DNA from: Azospirillum picis
GTDB lineage: Bacteria; Pseudomonadota; Alphaproteobacteria; Azospirillales; Azospirillaceae
DNA length: 64,000 nt
Assembly: GCF_017876115.1 (NCBI RefSeq)
Contig: NZ_JAGINO010000012.1
Span: 1 to 64,000, forward strand
Reading direction: 5' to 3'
The translations under genes and the position numbers were made by a program. Shown here piece by piece: positions 42,216 to 50,856 of the stretch. The number at the start of each line of letters is the position of its first letter. The stretch's first letter is position 1. The notes under the pieces are model-generated. The model saw nothing but the letters and a program-made list of their open reading frames with translations, was not told the origin of the DNA and did no database searches.

Positions 42216-43029
42216 GTCGGAGTGTGTCCTGAAGGAGATCGACGGAGCGGTCGCGACGCTGACCCTCAACCGCCCGGAGAAGCTGAACGCCCTCAATTAC
42301 GAAACCATCGACGCCCTGCTCCTCCGCCTCGACGAGATCGAGAGCGATCACCGGGTGCGCGGGGTGATCCTCACCGGAGCCGGGCGCGCCTTCTCCGCCG
42401 GCGGCGACATTCCCGAATTCTCGCAGTCCGTGGCGGAAAGCCCGGAAACGGCGCTCCGCGACTTCGTGGCGCGCGGCCAGCGGCTCACCGCCCGCATCGA
42501 GGCATTCCGCAAGCCCATCGTGGCCGCGGTCAACGGCCTCGCCTACGGCGGCGGCTGCGAGGTGACGGAAGCCGCTCCACTCGCCATCGCCAGCGACCGT
42601 GCGGTCTTCGCCAAGCCCGAGATCCGCCTCGGAATGCCCCCTACGTTCGGCGGCACCCAGCGCCTGCCGCGGTTGGCCGGACGCAAGCGGGCCATGCAGT
42701 TGCTGCTCACCGGCGAGGCCTTCCCGGCCGTCCGGGCACTGGAACTGGGCCTCGTCAATGCGATCGCTCCCCACGAGGATCTGCTGCCGGCGGCGCGGAC
42801 CTTGCTGGACCGCATTTTCGTCCATTCGCCGCTCGCGATCGCCACCATCCTCACGGCGGTGACGCGCGGCATCAATTTGCCCATCGCCGAAGGACTGCTG
42901 GTGGAAGCGGAGCAATTTGCCCGCATAGCGCCGACCGCCGACCTGCGCGAAGGTCTCGACGCGTGGGTGTCCAGGCGCGATCCCCACTACCCCGGCCTCT
43001 GGTCCGCCACGCCGGAACGCCGAGCCTGA
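42214..43029 (+). CDS. Enoyl-CoA hydratase (crotonase-family protein 3)
   Basis: 271 residues. The oxyanion-hole segments are GAGRAFSAGGDIPEF and NGLAYGGGCEVTEAAPLAIA, then FAKPEIRLGMPPTFGGTQRL. Both catalytic glutamates (GGGCE and KPEI) are present, so this one should be a real enoyl-CoA hydratase, unlike the two crotonases at 40052 and 40833. Its ribosome site GGAGG lies within the 5' end of the divergent tetR gene, five bases before the ATG. It may serve the same acid pathway under control of that TetR. Confidence 0.9.
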   Translation: MSECVLKEIDGAVATLTLNRPEKLNALNYETIDALLLRLDEIESDHRVRGVILTGAGRAFSAGGDIPEFSQSVAESPETALRDFVARGQRLTARIEAFRKPIVAAVNGLAYGGGCEVTEAAPLAIASDRAVFAKPEIRLGMPPTFGGTQRLPRLAGRKRAMQLLLTGEAFPAVRALELGLVNAIAPHEDLLPAARTLLDRIFVHSPLAIATILTAVTRGINLPIAEGLLVEAEQFARIAPTADLREGLDAWVSRRDPHYPGLWSATPERRA

Positions 43030-43130
43030 CCGTCTATGCCGTGTGGTCCGATCGTCCATTCCCATGCTTGTAGGTTGCACCTCGTGCCGTGTCGTATGGT
43101 TGAGGTCGCCACGAAGCCGGGAGCGGTGTC

Positions 43131-43517
43131 ATGACCGAGAGCAACCTTTCAGCCATCTACCATGGATACATTTCCTGCCTGAACGCCCGGGATTGGCCAA
43201 ACCTGGGCAAATTTGTCGATGAGGGCGTTCACTACAACGGCAGCCGCATAGGGTTGGCCGGATATTGTGAGATGCTCGAAGCGGATTGCCGCGCCATCCC
43301 CGACCTTGCATTCAACATCGATCTGCTGGTTTGCGAACCGCCCCGCATCGCGAGCCGCCTGGCGTTCGACTGCACGCCGACGGGCATGCTGTTCGGCATG
43401 CCCGTCAACGGCAGGAGGGTCCGGTTTGCCGAGAATGTCTTCTACGAGTTCTTCGGCGATCGCATCAAGACCGTCTGGTCGATCATCGACAAGTCCGCCG
43501 TGGCATCTCAGATCTGA
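43131..43517 (+). CDS. SnoaL-like ester cyclase/NTF2-fold protein
   Basis: 128 residues of the NTF2-like SnoaL group. Typical features are the N-terminal helix (IYHGYISCLNARDWPNLGKF), CRAIPDLAFNID and FDCTPTGMLFGMPVNGRRV, ending in a beta-strand FAENVFYEFFGDRIKTVWSI. Members bind small hydrophobic ligands or catalyse cyclisation; the function here is unknown. GGGAG precedes the ATG. It is 101 bases after the hydratase and could be co-transcribed. Confidence 0.85.
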   Translation: MTESNLSAIYHGYISCLNARDWPNLGKFVDEGVHYNGSRIGLAGYCEMLEADCRAIPDLAFNIDLLVCEPPRIASRLAFDCTPTGMLFGMPVNGRRVRFAENVFYEFFGDRIKTVWSIIDKSAVASQI

Positions 43518-43618
43518 GGTCCCGGCGAACGTCCCCACACGGCCCCGGACGCCGTTCGGGCCGCGGTGGTAACGGATGTCCTCGGGATGGCGCAGCCGGC
43601 ATCGCCGCCGGCTGCCAT

Positions 43619-44017
43619 TCAGGTGGCATCGGGAAGGCGGGCGATGACCTTGATTTCGAAATCGAAGCCCGCCAGCCAATTCACCCCGACGGCGGTCCAG
43701 TTCGGATAGGGCGGACCGCCGATGACCTTGTCGCGCACGGCCATGATGGTCTCGAACTGGTTGGCCGGATCGGTGTGGAAGGTGGTGACGTCGATCACGT
43801 CGTCGAGGGTGCAGCCGGCGGCCTTGAGCACGGTCACCAGGTTTTCAAACGCCAACTGAACCTGCCGCTCGAAGACGGGCTCCGGGGATCCGTCGGCACG
43901 GCTGCCGACCTGACCCGAGACGAACAGCAGGTCGCCAGAGCGAATTGCCGCCGAATAACGGTGCTTTTCATAAAGTGCATGCCGGCTTTCCGGCACGATG
44001 GCCTCGCGTTTCGCCAT
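43619..44017 (-). CDS. RidA family protein, divergent from tetR
   Basis: 132 residues. Family blocks include YSAAIRSGDLLFVSGQVGSR, AFENLVTVLKAAGCTLDDVI and a C-terminal FEIKVIARLPD. The usual Arg of the RidA active site (xxRxAV) is replaced in the region NWTAVGVNWL, so imine hydrolysis may be lost. ATG at 44017 is preceded by AAGGAGAGGGTA. It is divergent from a TetR gene with three operator copies between them and is probably the main target of that repressor. Confidence 0.85.
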   Translation of the reverse strand: MAKREAIVPESRHALYEKHRYSAAIRSGDLLFVSGQVGSRADGSPEPVFERQVQLAFENLVTVLKAAGCTLDDVIDVTTFHTDPANQFETIMAVRDKVIGGPPYPNWTAVGVNWLAGFDFEIKVIARLPDAT

Positions 44018-44141
44018 TACCCTCTCCTTCGTTGCGAAATTGCGGCTGGTCGGTGACGGAGCCATCCGACGCCGTCGATTGCTGTCGTCGGCGCCATGGC
44101 GCGCCGCCCGCTTTCAGCTTCACAGTTCGGGCGCGTATTGA

Positions 44142-44208
44142 TATACGCCTCGTATGTGGAGTGAAGCACGCATACGCATCGTATGTCAACTCACATGCGA
44201 TGCGTATG
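44142..44208. promoter_or_regulatory. Three copies of a 15-bp palindromic operator in the ridA-tetR intergenic region
   Basis: Copies are TATACGCCTCGTATG (44142-44156), CATACGCATCGTATG (44171-44185, perfect palindrome around a central trinucleotide) and CATGCGATGCGTATG (44194-44208, one arm diverged). Centres are 29 and 23 bases apart. They fill the interval between the ridA start and the tetR ribosome site, so the TetR protein probably binds all three and controls both genes. Confidence 0.8.
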
Positions 44209-44227
44209 TTCGAAGGAAGGAGTGGCG

Positions 44228-44827
44228 ATGATGGCTGGCAAGCGGCGCTCGGAGATGATGGAGGAAACCCGCGCCAAGCTGATCGCGTCCGCGCGCAGGG
44301 CCTTTGCCGAAAAGGGCTATGCGGCCGCCTCGATGGACGAATTGACGGCCGAGGCCGGGCTGACGCGTGGAGCGCTCTATCACAATTTCGGTGACAAGCG
44401 AGGGCTGCTGCAGGCGGTGGTCGAGCAGATCGACGCGGAGATGGCGTCCCGGGCGCGCATGATCGGCAATCAGGCCGAGAATGATTGGGAAGGGCTGCTG
44501 GCGGAGGGCATCGCCTACATCGAGATGGCGTTGGAGCCCGAGGTTCAACGCATCGTTCTTCTCGACGGGCCGGCGTTCCTGGGCGATCCGTCGCGGTGGC
44601 CCAGCCAGAACAGTTGCCTGCAGACGACCCAGCAAAAGGTGGGGGACTTGATCGCACAAGGCGTCGTCAGGCCCGTCGATGGCGAGGCGGCCGCCCGGCT
44701 TCTCAACGGGGCGGCGCTGAACGCCGCGCTATGGGTGGCGGCCAGCGACCATCCGCAGGACGTCCTTGCCAAGGCGGTCGAGGCGTTTCGTGCCTTGGCC
44801 GGAGGGCTGCTGGCGCCGCCGGCTTGA
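44228..44827 (+). CDS. TetR-family regulator of the divergent ridA gene
   Basis: 199 residues. The helix-turn-helix reads LIASARRAFAEKGYAAASMD, ELTAEAGLTRGALYHNFGDKRGLL. The C-terminal domain is of the TetR_C type found in AcrR-like proteins. ATG 44228 (MMAGKRRSEMMEE) follows GGAAGGAG at good spacing; an in-frame ATG at 44183 would place the start inside operator sequence and is rejected. Autoregulation through the operator array just upstream is inferred. Confidence 0.9.
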   Translation: MMAGKRRSEMMEETRAKLIASARRAFAEKGYAAASMDELTAEAGLTRGALYHNFGDKRGLLQAVVEQIDAEMASRARMIGNQAENDWEGLLAEGIAYIEMALEPEVQRIVLLDGPAFLGDPSRWPSQNSCLQTTQQKVGDLIAQGVVRPVDGEAAARLLNGAALNAALWVAASDHPQDVLAKAVEAFRALAGGLLAPPA

Positions 44828-45159
44828 TGCCCGCATCCGCCATGGAATGGAGGCGCCTCTCGGCCTGGGAGGCCGGAAGCCTACGATAAAGTAAACAGGC
44901 CCGGAAGCCGGACCGAAGCCCTCTGGAGGCTCCTCTTCGCCTCAGGCGACCCTGTAGATTACTGTTCCCTCATGATCGACGGCCTTCGGCCGGAACCCTA
45001 ATACCTAGGGATAGCTTTGGTTGGCCGGCAAATGCGGTAGGTTTTCGCTGCCTGCGCGAACCGACCGGGCATGCCCGCCCTGTGCGTCCGCAGCCGGCCA
45101 TCCGGTGTCCAAGACCATCGGGTCCGAGGTGCGACCATCGGATCCGGAGGCCTCTTCCG
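44828..45159. other. Intergenic region with a candidate FixJ/NarL-type site
   Basis: 332 bases with no credible gene. It contains the inverted repeat CCCTA / TAGGG in CCCTAATACCTAGGG (44996-45010), about 150 bases upstream of the exported hydrolase. A related sequence, CCAGACATACCTTGG, is at 49258-49272 upstream of the MerA-like gene. The two share ATACCT-W-GG and flank the two-component genes. Confidence 0.4.
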
Positions 45160-46212
45160 ATGCCAGACTTGAAGAGGATCATGACGATGCCCTCCCCTGC
45201 CTCCACTCCCGCGATCCGGCCGACCCTGGGCGTATCCCGCCGCACCATGCTTGCCGGGACGGCGGGCGCCATGGTGGCGGTTGCGGCATCCGGTGCAGCC
45301 GCCGCGGAACGCACGGCCAACGGCGCTGGATCACCGGCCCACAAACGCGAAGGGAAAAGAGACATGACGACCAAGACCGACGATGGATTCGTGAAGACCA
45401 AGGACGGCGTGTCGATCTACTACAAGGACTGGGGACCGAAGGATGCCCGGACCATCATGTTCCATCACGGCTGGCCGCTCTCGGCCGACGACTGGGATGC
45501 ACAGATGCTGTTCTTCCTCGACCACGGTTTCCGGGTCGTCGCCCATGACCGCCGGGGACACGGCCGTTCCACCTCCACCGCCACCGGCAACGAGATGGAC
45601 ACCTATGCCGACGACGTCCTTGCCGTGGTCACCACGCTCGGCCTGAAGGACGTTATGCATGTCGGCCATTCCACCGGCGGCGGCGAGGTCGCCCGCTATC
45701 TCGGCCGCCACGGGACGTCGAGGGCCTCCAAGGCGGCGCTGCTTGGTGCCGTTCCGCCGATCATGGTCAAGACGGCCGCCAATCCCGGCGGGCTGCCGAT
45801 CGAGGTGTTCGACGGCTTCCGCACGCAGGTCGCCACGAACCGCGCCCAGTTCTACAAGGACGTCCCGGCCGGCCCCTTCTACGGCTTCAACCATGACGGC
45901 GCCAAGGTATCCCAGGGCATCATCGACAATTGGTGGCGCCAGGGCATGATGGGCGGCTCGAAGGCGCAGTACGACTGCATCAAGGCGTTCTCGGAAACCG
46001 ACTTCACCGACGACCTGAAGAAGATCGCCGTTCCGGTGCTGGTCATGCACGGCGACGACGACCAGATCGTGCCGATCGCCGATTCCGCGCTGCTCTCCTC
46101 CAAGCTGCTGCCCAACGCGACGCTGAAAGTCTACAAGGGCTTCCCGCACGGCATGGCGACCACCCATTCCGACGTCATCAACGCCGACCTGCTTGCGTTC
46201 TTCAATAGCTGA
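45160..46212 (+). CDS. Tat-exported alpha/beta hydrolase, non-heme chloroperoxidase-like
   Basis: 350 residues. The first 60 carry a twin-arginine signal ([19 protein letters not shown], then an AAAAE cleavage region). The catalytic domain has [12 protein letters not shown], the nucleophile [17 protein letters not shown], acid GDDDQIVP and base GFPHGM, matching cofactor-free perhydrolases/chloroperoxidases. Most relatives start at the internal [15 protein letters not shown] and are cytosolic, so the export signal is an addition. The ATG at 45160 has GGAGG 9 bases upstream; one at 45181 is also possible and keeps the Tat motif. Confidence 0.9.
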   Translation: MPDLKRIMTMPSPASTPAIRPTLGVSRRTMLAGTAGAMVAVAASGAAAAERTANGAGSPAHKREGKRDMTTKTDDGFVKTKDGVSIYYKDWGPKDARTIMFHHGWPLSADDWDAQMLFFLDHGFRVVAHDRRGHGRSTSTATGNEMDTYADDVLAVVTTLGLKDVMHVGHSTGGGEVARYLGRHGTSRASKAALLGAVPPIMVKTAANPGGLPIEVFDGFRTQVATNRAQFYKDVPAGPFYGFNHDGAKVSQGIIDNWWRQGMMGGSKAQYDCIKAFSETDFTDDLKKIAVPVLVMHGDDDQIVPIADSALLSSKLLPNATLKVYKGFPHGMATTHSDVINADLLAFFNS

Positions 46213-46221
46213 CGCTGCGTT

Positions 46222-46256
46222 CCGAGGGGCTCCGGCCGGCGGCCGGAGCCCCTCGG
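46222..46256. terminator. Strong bidirectional hairpin between convergent genes
   Basis: A perfect 16-bp stem, CCGAGGGGCTCCGGCC paired with its complement at 46241-46256, with a 3-base loop. It lies 10 bases after the hydrolase stop, before the convergent receiver gene. No T-run follows, but stability is very high. Confidence 0.8.
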
Positions 46257-46342
46257 GCTTCAACTCGCCGCTATTCCGCATGGCCTTCAGGAAGCCGCCG
46301 GACCGGCGGCAGCATGAAGGACGTGGCGCTTCCTCTGCGTGA

Positions 46343-46750
46343 TCAGCCGTGACCAGCCACGGCGGTGAGGGAAGCGGCGAGGGAGTCGAGAAGGATATAG
46401 CCGTCGACGGGCTTGCCGAGGACCGCGCGCGCGCCGGCCGCCAGCGCCCGCGACCGGGTCGCTTCGTCGGCGTAGGACGTCATGAAGACGATGGGCGGGT
46501 GGCCGCCCGCCAGATTCAGGCAGTCCAGCAGGTCGAGGCCGGACAGGCCGGGCATCTGGACGTCCAGGACGATGCAGGCGATCCCGCCCAGATCGGCATG
46601 GGCGAGGAAATCCTCGGCCGAAGCGAAAGGCAGGCAACGGAAACCGGCGGACTGCAGCAGGTCGTCGAGCGCTTCGCGGATCGCCTGGTCGTCGTCGACG
46701 ATAGCGATGAGCGGCGCCGGAGGCGCCCTTGTGACGGGGATGTGGGACAC
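46343..46750 (-). CDS. Single-domain response regulator
   Basis: 135 residues, one receiver domain: acidic pair IVDDDQ, phospho-acceptor Asp in CIVLDVQMPGLSG, switch Thr in FMTSYAD and Lys in LGKPVDG. There is no output domain. It lies 121 bases downstream of the FixJ-like gene on the same strand, so it may act as a phosphate sink or shuttle for the same kinase. GTG at 46750 (SHIPVTRA) with GAGG upstream is the best start. Confidence 0.85.
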   Translation of the reverse strand: MSHIPVTRAPPAPLIAIVDDDQAIREALDDLLQSAGFRCLPFASAEDFLAHADLGGIACIVLDVQMPGLSGLDLLDCLNLAGGHPPIVFMTSYADEATRSRALAAGARAVLGKPVDGYILLDSLAASLTAVAGHG

Positions 46751-46871
46751 GGTGGCGTTGCCTCGACCGGATGATGGCGCCCGACCATGGCGCCGGACTG
46801 ATCCTATCGGGAACCGCGCGAAAGGAACTACCACACCAACGTCTAGCCGGACATCCAGCCTGGACGCCGCC

Positions 46872-47546
46872 CTATTCCGGTCCCTCCGCCAGAAGTTCGG
46901 CCTTGCGCACGAGGTCGGCGAGCGTCCTCACCTGCATCTTCCGCATCACCTTGCCGCGATGAAGCTTGACCGTGACCTCGCTGATCCCGAGGTCCCCGGC
47001 GATCTGCTTGTTCATCCGTCCCCTCACCACCTCGACCATCACCTCGCGTTCGCGCGGCGTGAGCGTGGCGGCAAGGGTCTCGGCGCCGGCAGCCGTGGCG
47101 CGGTCGCGCCGATGCGCACGGTCGCGGTCGAGCGCGGTCGCCACGGCATCGAGCATATCCTGCTCGCGGAAGGGTTTGACCAGGAAATCCATGGCACCCG
47201 CCTTCATGGCGCGGACCGTCATCGGGACGTCGGCATAGCCCGTCATGAAGACCACGGGCAGCGTGATGCCAAGGGCGGCAAGGCGATCCTGGAACTCCAG
47301 CCCGCCCAGTCCGGGTAGGCGGACGTCGAGCACCAGGCAGCCCGGGCGGTCGGGCAGGTCGGCGACCGTCAATTCGGCGGCGGAACCGAAACCGCGGCTT
47401 TCGATTCCCACGCTCCGCAGGAGGTCGATCAACGCTTCGCGCATGCCCTCGTCATCATCGACGACGAGCACCAGCGGGTCGTCGGCCTTCCCGGCCATGG
47501 CGGATGCCGGTGTCGGGCATTCGGCTGTCGCGGCGGATATCGGCAT
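46872..47546 (-). CDS. FixJ/NarL-type response regulator
   Basis: 224 residues. The receiver has VVDDDEG, phospho-acceptor region CLVLDVRLPGLGGLEF, MTGYADVPM and LVKPF, with strong FixJ-like character. The LuxR-type helix-turn-helix reads LTPREREVMVEVVRGRMNKQ, IAGDLGISEVTVKLHRGKVM. The ATG at 47546 is 5 bases after the kinase stop, so the pair is one operon. The sites ATACCT-W-GG on both sides of the cluster are candidate targets. Confidence 0.93.
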   Translation of the reverse strand: MPISAATAECPTPASAMAGKADDPLVLVVDDDEGMREALIDLLRSVGIESRGFGSAAELTVADLPDRPGCLVLDVRLPGLGGLEFQDRLAALGITLPVVFMTGYADVPMTVRAMKAGAMDFLVKPFREQDMLDAVATALDRDRAHRRDRATAAGAETLAATLTPREREVMVEVVRGRMNKQIAGDLGISEVTVKLHRGKVMRKMQVRTLADLVRKAELLAEGPE

Positions 47547-47551
47547 GACGG

Positions 47552-49144
47552 TCAGTCCCCCTTTGCTGCGGCTGGCAATGTGAATTCGAAAATCGCCCCA
47601 CCACCTGCGGCACCGCCGGCCTCGTCCAGGTTCCTTGCGGTCAACGCTCCCCCGAAGGATTCGATGGTCGACCGGCAGATGGCAAGCCCCATTCCCATGC
47701 CGTCGGGCTTGGTGGTGAAGAAGGGATCGAAGAGCCGGCCACGATCCTGGTCGTCGATGCCCGTCCCGCGATCGCCGACAGCCACCCGCACCTTGCCCGG
47801 TCCGGGCCTGTCGATGGTGACGGTCAGCTCGCGCGCCGCGGGCGCCGTGGCGGCCATGGCGTGCATCCCGTTGGTGAACAGGTTGATCAGCACCTGCTGC
47901 AGCCCGACGCGGTACGCCTTCACCGGGGGCAGGTCGGCAGCGAAGTCGGTGATCAGGGTGGCCGACGAGGCCGACAGCTCGCGCTCCAGCAACAGGATCA
48001 CCTCCTCCACGAGCTGCGGCAGCTCTATCAGTTCGTCCCGCGCGGCCTCCTTCACCAGCACGCTCCGTGTCCGCTGCACGATCTCGCCGGCGCGCTTGCC
48101 GTCGCGGACCATGCGCTCGACAGTCTTCTCGGCGGCTTCGAGATCGGGCGGGTCGCGGCGCAGCCAGCGCAGGCACGTCTGGGCATTGAGGACGATGGCG
48201 CCCAGCGGCTGGTTCAGCTCGTGGGCGATGGAGGCCGACAGGGCGCCCATGGTGGCGGCCCGAGCGGCCCGGGCCAGTTCGGCCTGCGCCGCCAGCAGCG
48301 CCTCCTGCGTGCGCTCCCGCTGGGTGATGTCGACGACGCCGACCACCACCTGATCGAAGCCGAGGCCGTCGTCGGGGAAACTGATGCCCAGCAGCACGGC
48401 CAGCGGACGGCCGTCGAGGCCCGTCAGCTCAGCCCGACCCTCGAAGCGGTCCCGACCCTCGAACAGGGCATGCAGCACCTGGAGCAGGGCCGTGTCGCCG
48501 ACCGGCAGGAAACGGTCGACCGGCCCCAGCACCTCGGTCCGGTCGGAGGCGCCCAGCAGTTCCACCGTCGCCTCGTTCACGTTGGTGGTGACGATATGCG
48601 CCGCCATCGCGCGGGCGAGGCCGGGGTTTGCCTGGGCATGGGCAAGGAAATCCGTCACGCCCCCCGCCCGCAACTCGTCCAGCGCCTGCTTGACGCCGGT
48701 GTAATCCTGCTCCCACAGGGAAACGCGCGCCTGCTCGAACATCGTGCGGTAGCGCTTCTCGCTGCGGGAAAGGGCGCCATAGGCGCTCACCAGCAACGCG
48801 CGGGCCTCGTGGTCGCGGCGCAGCAGCACGCTGGTGATGGCGATCGCCGCCAGCGAAACACCGCACCGCAGGATCGAGGACAGATCCATGCCGGTCCAGT
48901 GCGACGCAAGGAAGGACAGCACGGCCAGGAGGGCGCACCCCCCACCCGCCAGAAGGATCCCGGCCCGCGGCAGCGCGTTGGCCGCGAGCAGCAGGACCAG
49001 CACGTAGAGGACGGCGATGGCGCTTTCGATGTCGGTGAAGGTGTCGACGACGAAGACCAGCAGGGCGAGCGGCAGCGCCAGCAGCCCGAGCCGACGCTCG
49101 CTCTTCCGCCGGGCCGCCTGCGCCTGGCCAAAGCCTGCCACCAT
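47552..49144 (-). CDS. Membrane-bound sensor histidine kinase, FixL-like kinase core
   Basis: 530 residues. About five membrane helices lie in residues 20-110, then a PAS-like region (about 130-275). The dimerisation H-box is IAHELNQPLGAIVLNAQ, as in FixL, followed by HATPase with NLFTNGMHAM, GDRGTGIDDQD, FDPFFTTKPDGMGMGLAI. No haem-PAS can be recognised, so oxygen sensing is not implied. ATG at 49144 has GGAG 7 bases upstream; a GTG two codons earlier is weaker. It partners the FixJ-like regulator. Confidence 0.92.
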   Translation of the reverse strand: MVAGFGQAQAARRKSERRLGLLALPLALLVFVVDTFTDIESAIAVLYVLVLLLAANALPRAGILLAGGGCALLAVLSFLASHWTGMDLSSILRCGVSLAAIAITSVLLRRDHEARALLVSAYGALSRSEKRYRTMFEQARVSLWEQDYTGVKQALDELRAGGVTDFLAHAQANPGLARAMAAHIVTTNVNEATVELLGASDRTEVLGPVDRFLPVGDTALLQVLHALFEGRDRFEGRAELTGLDGRPLAVLLGISFPDDGLGFDQVVVGVVDITQRERTQEALLAAQAELARAARAATMGALSASIAHELNQPLGAIVLNAQTCLRWLRRDPPDLEAAEKTVERMVRDGKRAGEIVQRTRSVLVKEAARDELIELPQLVEEVILLLERELSASSATLITDFAADLPPVKAYRVGLQQVLINLFTNGMHAMAATAPAARELTVTIDRPGPGKVRVAVGDRGTGIDDQDRGRLFDPFFTTKPDGMGMGLAICRSTIESFGGALTARNLDEAGGAAGGGAIFEFTLPAAAKGD

Positions 49145-49402
49145 TCCCACGCTCCGAACTCTGCAAGATGCTCCACTTTACGGACATGCTATGCGTCGGC
49201 CCGGAGCGGTTCTTGAACAATCCGACGCCCGATTGAAAGATCGGATGCTCCGCTAAGCCAGACATACCTTGGTTTGATTGAGGAACGCACGGCCTCCTTG
49301 CTACCCTCGGCGCTGTTGATCCCGGCGGCGTCAAGCCCGCCCCCAAATCCGCCCGATTCCGCCCGCGACCAGCCAATCCATCCGGCATCAGGAGCCCAGC
49401 CC

Positions 49403-50782
49403 ATGGCCGCCTCGACCGACGCCATCATCATAGGAGCCGGTCAAGCCGGTCCCGCCCTCGCGCAGCGCCTGACCGCCGCCGGCATGACCGTCACGATCGT
49501 GGAGCGCAAGCTGTTCGGCGGCACCTGCGTCAACACCGGCTGCACGCCGACCAAGACGCTGGTCGCCAGTGCCCGCGTCGCCCACATGGCCCGGCGCGCC
49601 GCCGAATACGGCGTGGTGCTGGACGGTCCCGTCGGCATCGACATGGCGCGTGTGAAGGAGCGCAAGGACGCCGTGTCCGGCCGGTCGCGCGGCAACATCG
49701 AACGCTGGCTGCGCGGCATGCCCGGCTGCCGCGTGATCCAGGGACACGCCCGCTTCGAATCCCCCGACAGCGTACGGGTCGGCGACGAATTGCTGACCGC
49801 CAAGCGGATTTTCCTCAATGTCGGCGGCCGCGCCGCCGTCCCCGACCTGCCGGGCCTCGCCGATGTGGAGGTGATGACCAGCGGTGGCATCCTGGAGTTG
49901 GACCATGTCCCGCGCCACCTCGTGGTGGTGGGCGGCAGCTACATCGGGCTGGAGTTCGCCCAGATGTACCGCCGCTTCGGCGCCGAAGTCACCATCGTCG
50001 AGAAAGGCGCGCGCCTGATCCCCCGGGAAGACCCCGACGTCTCGGACGGCGTGCGGGAGATCCTGGAGAAGGAGGGGATCGCCCTTCGCCTGTCGGCCGA
50101 ATGCATCCGCTTTGCCCGCCATCCCGACGGCATCGCCGTGGGTGTCGACTGCACCTCGGGCGCGCCGCAACTGGTCGGCAGCCATGTGCTGCTGGCGGTC
50201 GGGCGCCGGCCCAACACCGACGACCTCGGGCTGGAGCGGGCCGGCGTCTCCACCGATGCCCGCGGCTACATCGCAGTCGACGATCGCCTGCGCACGAGCA
50301 CGCCCGGCATCTGGGCGATGGGCGATTGCAACGGCCGCGGCGCCTTCACCCATACCGCCTACAACGATTTCGAGATCATCGCCGCCAATCTGCTCGACGA
50401 TGAACCGCGCAGCGTCGACGACCGCATCCCGGCCTATGCGCTCTACACCGACCCGCCGCTCGCCCGCGTCGGCATGACCGACGACGCGGTGCGCCGCTCC
50501 GGCAGACGGTCTCTCGTCGGCATGCGCCCGATGACCCGCGTCGGCCGGGCGGTGGAAAAGGGCGAGGCCCAGGGCTTCATGAAGATCGTCGTCGATGCCG
50601 ACAGCCAGGAGATCCTGGGTGCCGCGATCCTCGGCCCGGACGGCGACGAGGCGATCCACAGCGTGCTGGACATGATGTACGCCAAGGCGCCCTACACCAC
50701 GCTGCAGCGCGCCGTCCACATCCACCCGACGGTGGCCGAGCTGATCCCGACCCTGCTGTGGGAACTGAAGCCGCTGGCGTGA
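49403..50782 (+). CDS. MerA-like FAD-dependent disulfide oxidoreductase
   Basis: 459 residues, a class-I pyridine nucleotide-disulfide oxidoreductase. It has the FAD motif IIIGAGQAGPALAQRL, the redox-active pair GTCVNTGCTPTK, the NAD(P)-binding VVVGGSYIGLEFAQM, ATG-type WAMGDCNGRGAFTHTA and the C-terminal dimer motif HIHPTVAELIPT with the catalytic His-Glu pair. It resembles mercuric reductase but has no N-terminal HMA domain and no C-terminal Cys pair, so mercury reduction is unlikely. Its disulfide substrate is unknown. AGGAG precedes the ATG. It is divergent from the sensor kinase. Confidence 0.9.
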   Translation: MAASTDAIIIGAGQAGPALAQRLTAAGMTVTIVERKLFGGTCVNTGCTPTKTLVASARVAHMARRAAEYGVVLDGPVGIDMARVKERKDAVSGRSRGNIERWLRGMPGCRVIQGHARFESPDSVRVGDELLTAKRIFLNVGGRAAVPDLPGLADVEVMTSGGILELDHVPRHLVVVGGSYIGLEFAQMYRRFGAEVTIVEKGARLIPREDPDVSDGVREILEKEGIALRLSAECIRFARHPDGIAVGVDCTSGAPQLVGSHVLLAVGRRPNTDDLGLERAGVSTDARGYIAVDDRLRTSTPGIWAMGDCNGRGAFTHTAYNDFEIIAANLLDDEPRSVDDRIPAYALYTDPPLARVGMTDDAVRRSGRRSLVGMRPMTRVGRAVEKGEAQGFMKIVVDADSQEILGAAILGPDGDEAIHSVLDMMYAKAPYTTLQRAVHIHPTVAELIPTLLWELKPLA

Positions 50783-50784
50783 GG

Positions 50785-50816
50785 CGGGGGAGGAGTGCTG
50801 GCAATCCCCTCCCCCG
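50785..50816. terminator. Bidirectional hairpin between convergent genes
   Basis: A 9-bp perfect stem CGGGGGAGG / CCTCCCCCG with a 14-base loop sits between the stops of the MerA-like gene and poxB. Confidence 0.65.
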
Positions 50817-50856
50817 ACCGCGTGGCGACACCGCGCCGCCGACTGCCCGCGGGGCG

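Noticed and set aside
46872..48176. A possible kinase-regulator fusion (434 codons, minus strand)
   Set aside because: The part upstream of 47546 is out of frame with the kinase gene; the regulator has its own ATG 5 bases after the kinase stop.
49403..50782. Mercuric reductase (merA)
   Set aside because: The C-terminal Cys pair and N-terminal metal-binding domain of MerA are missing and no other mer gene is nearby.
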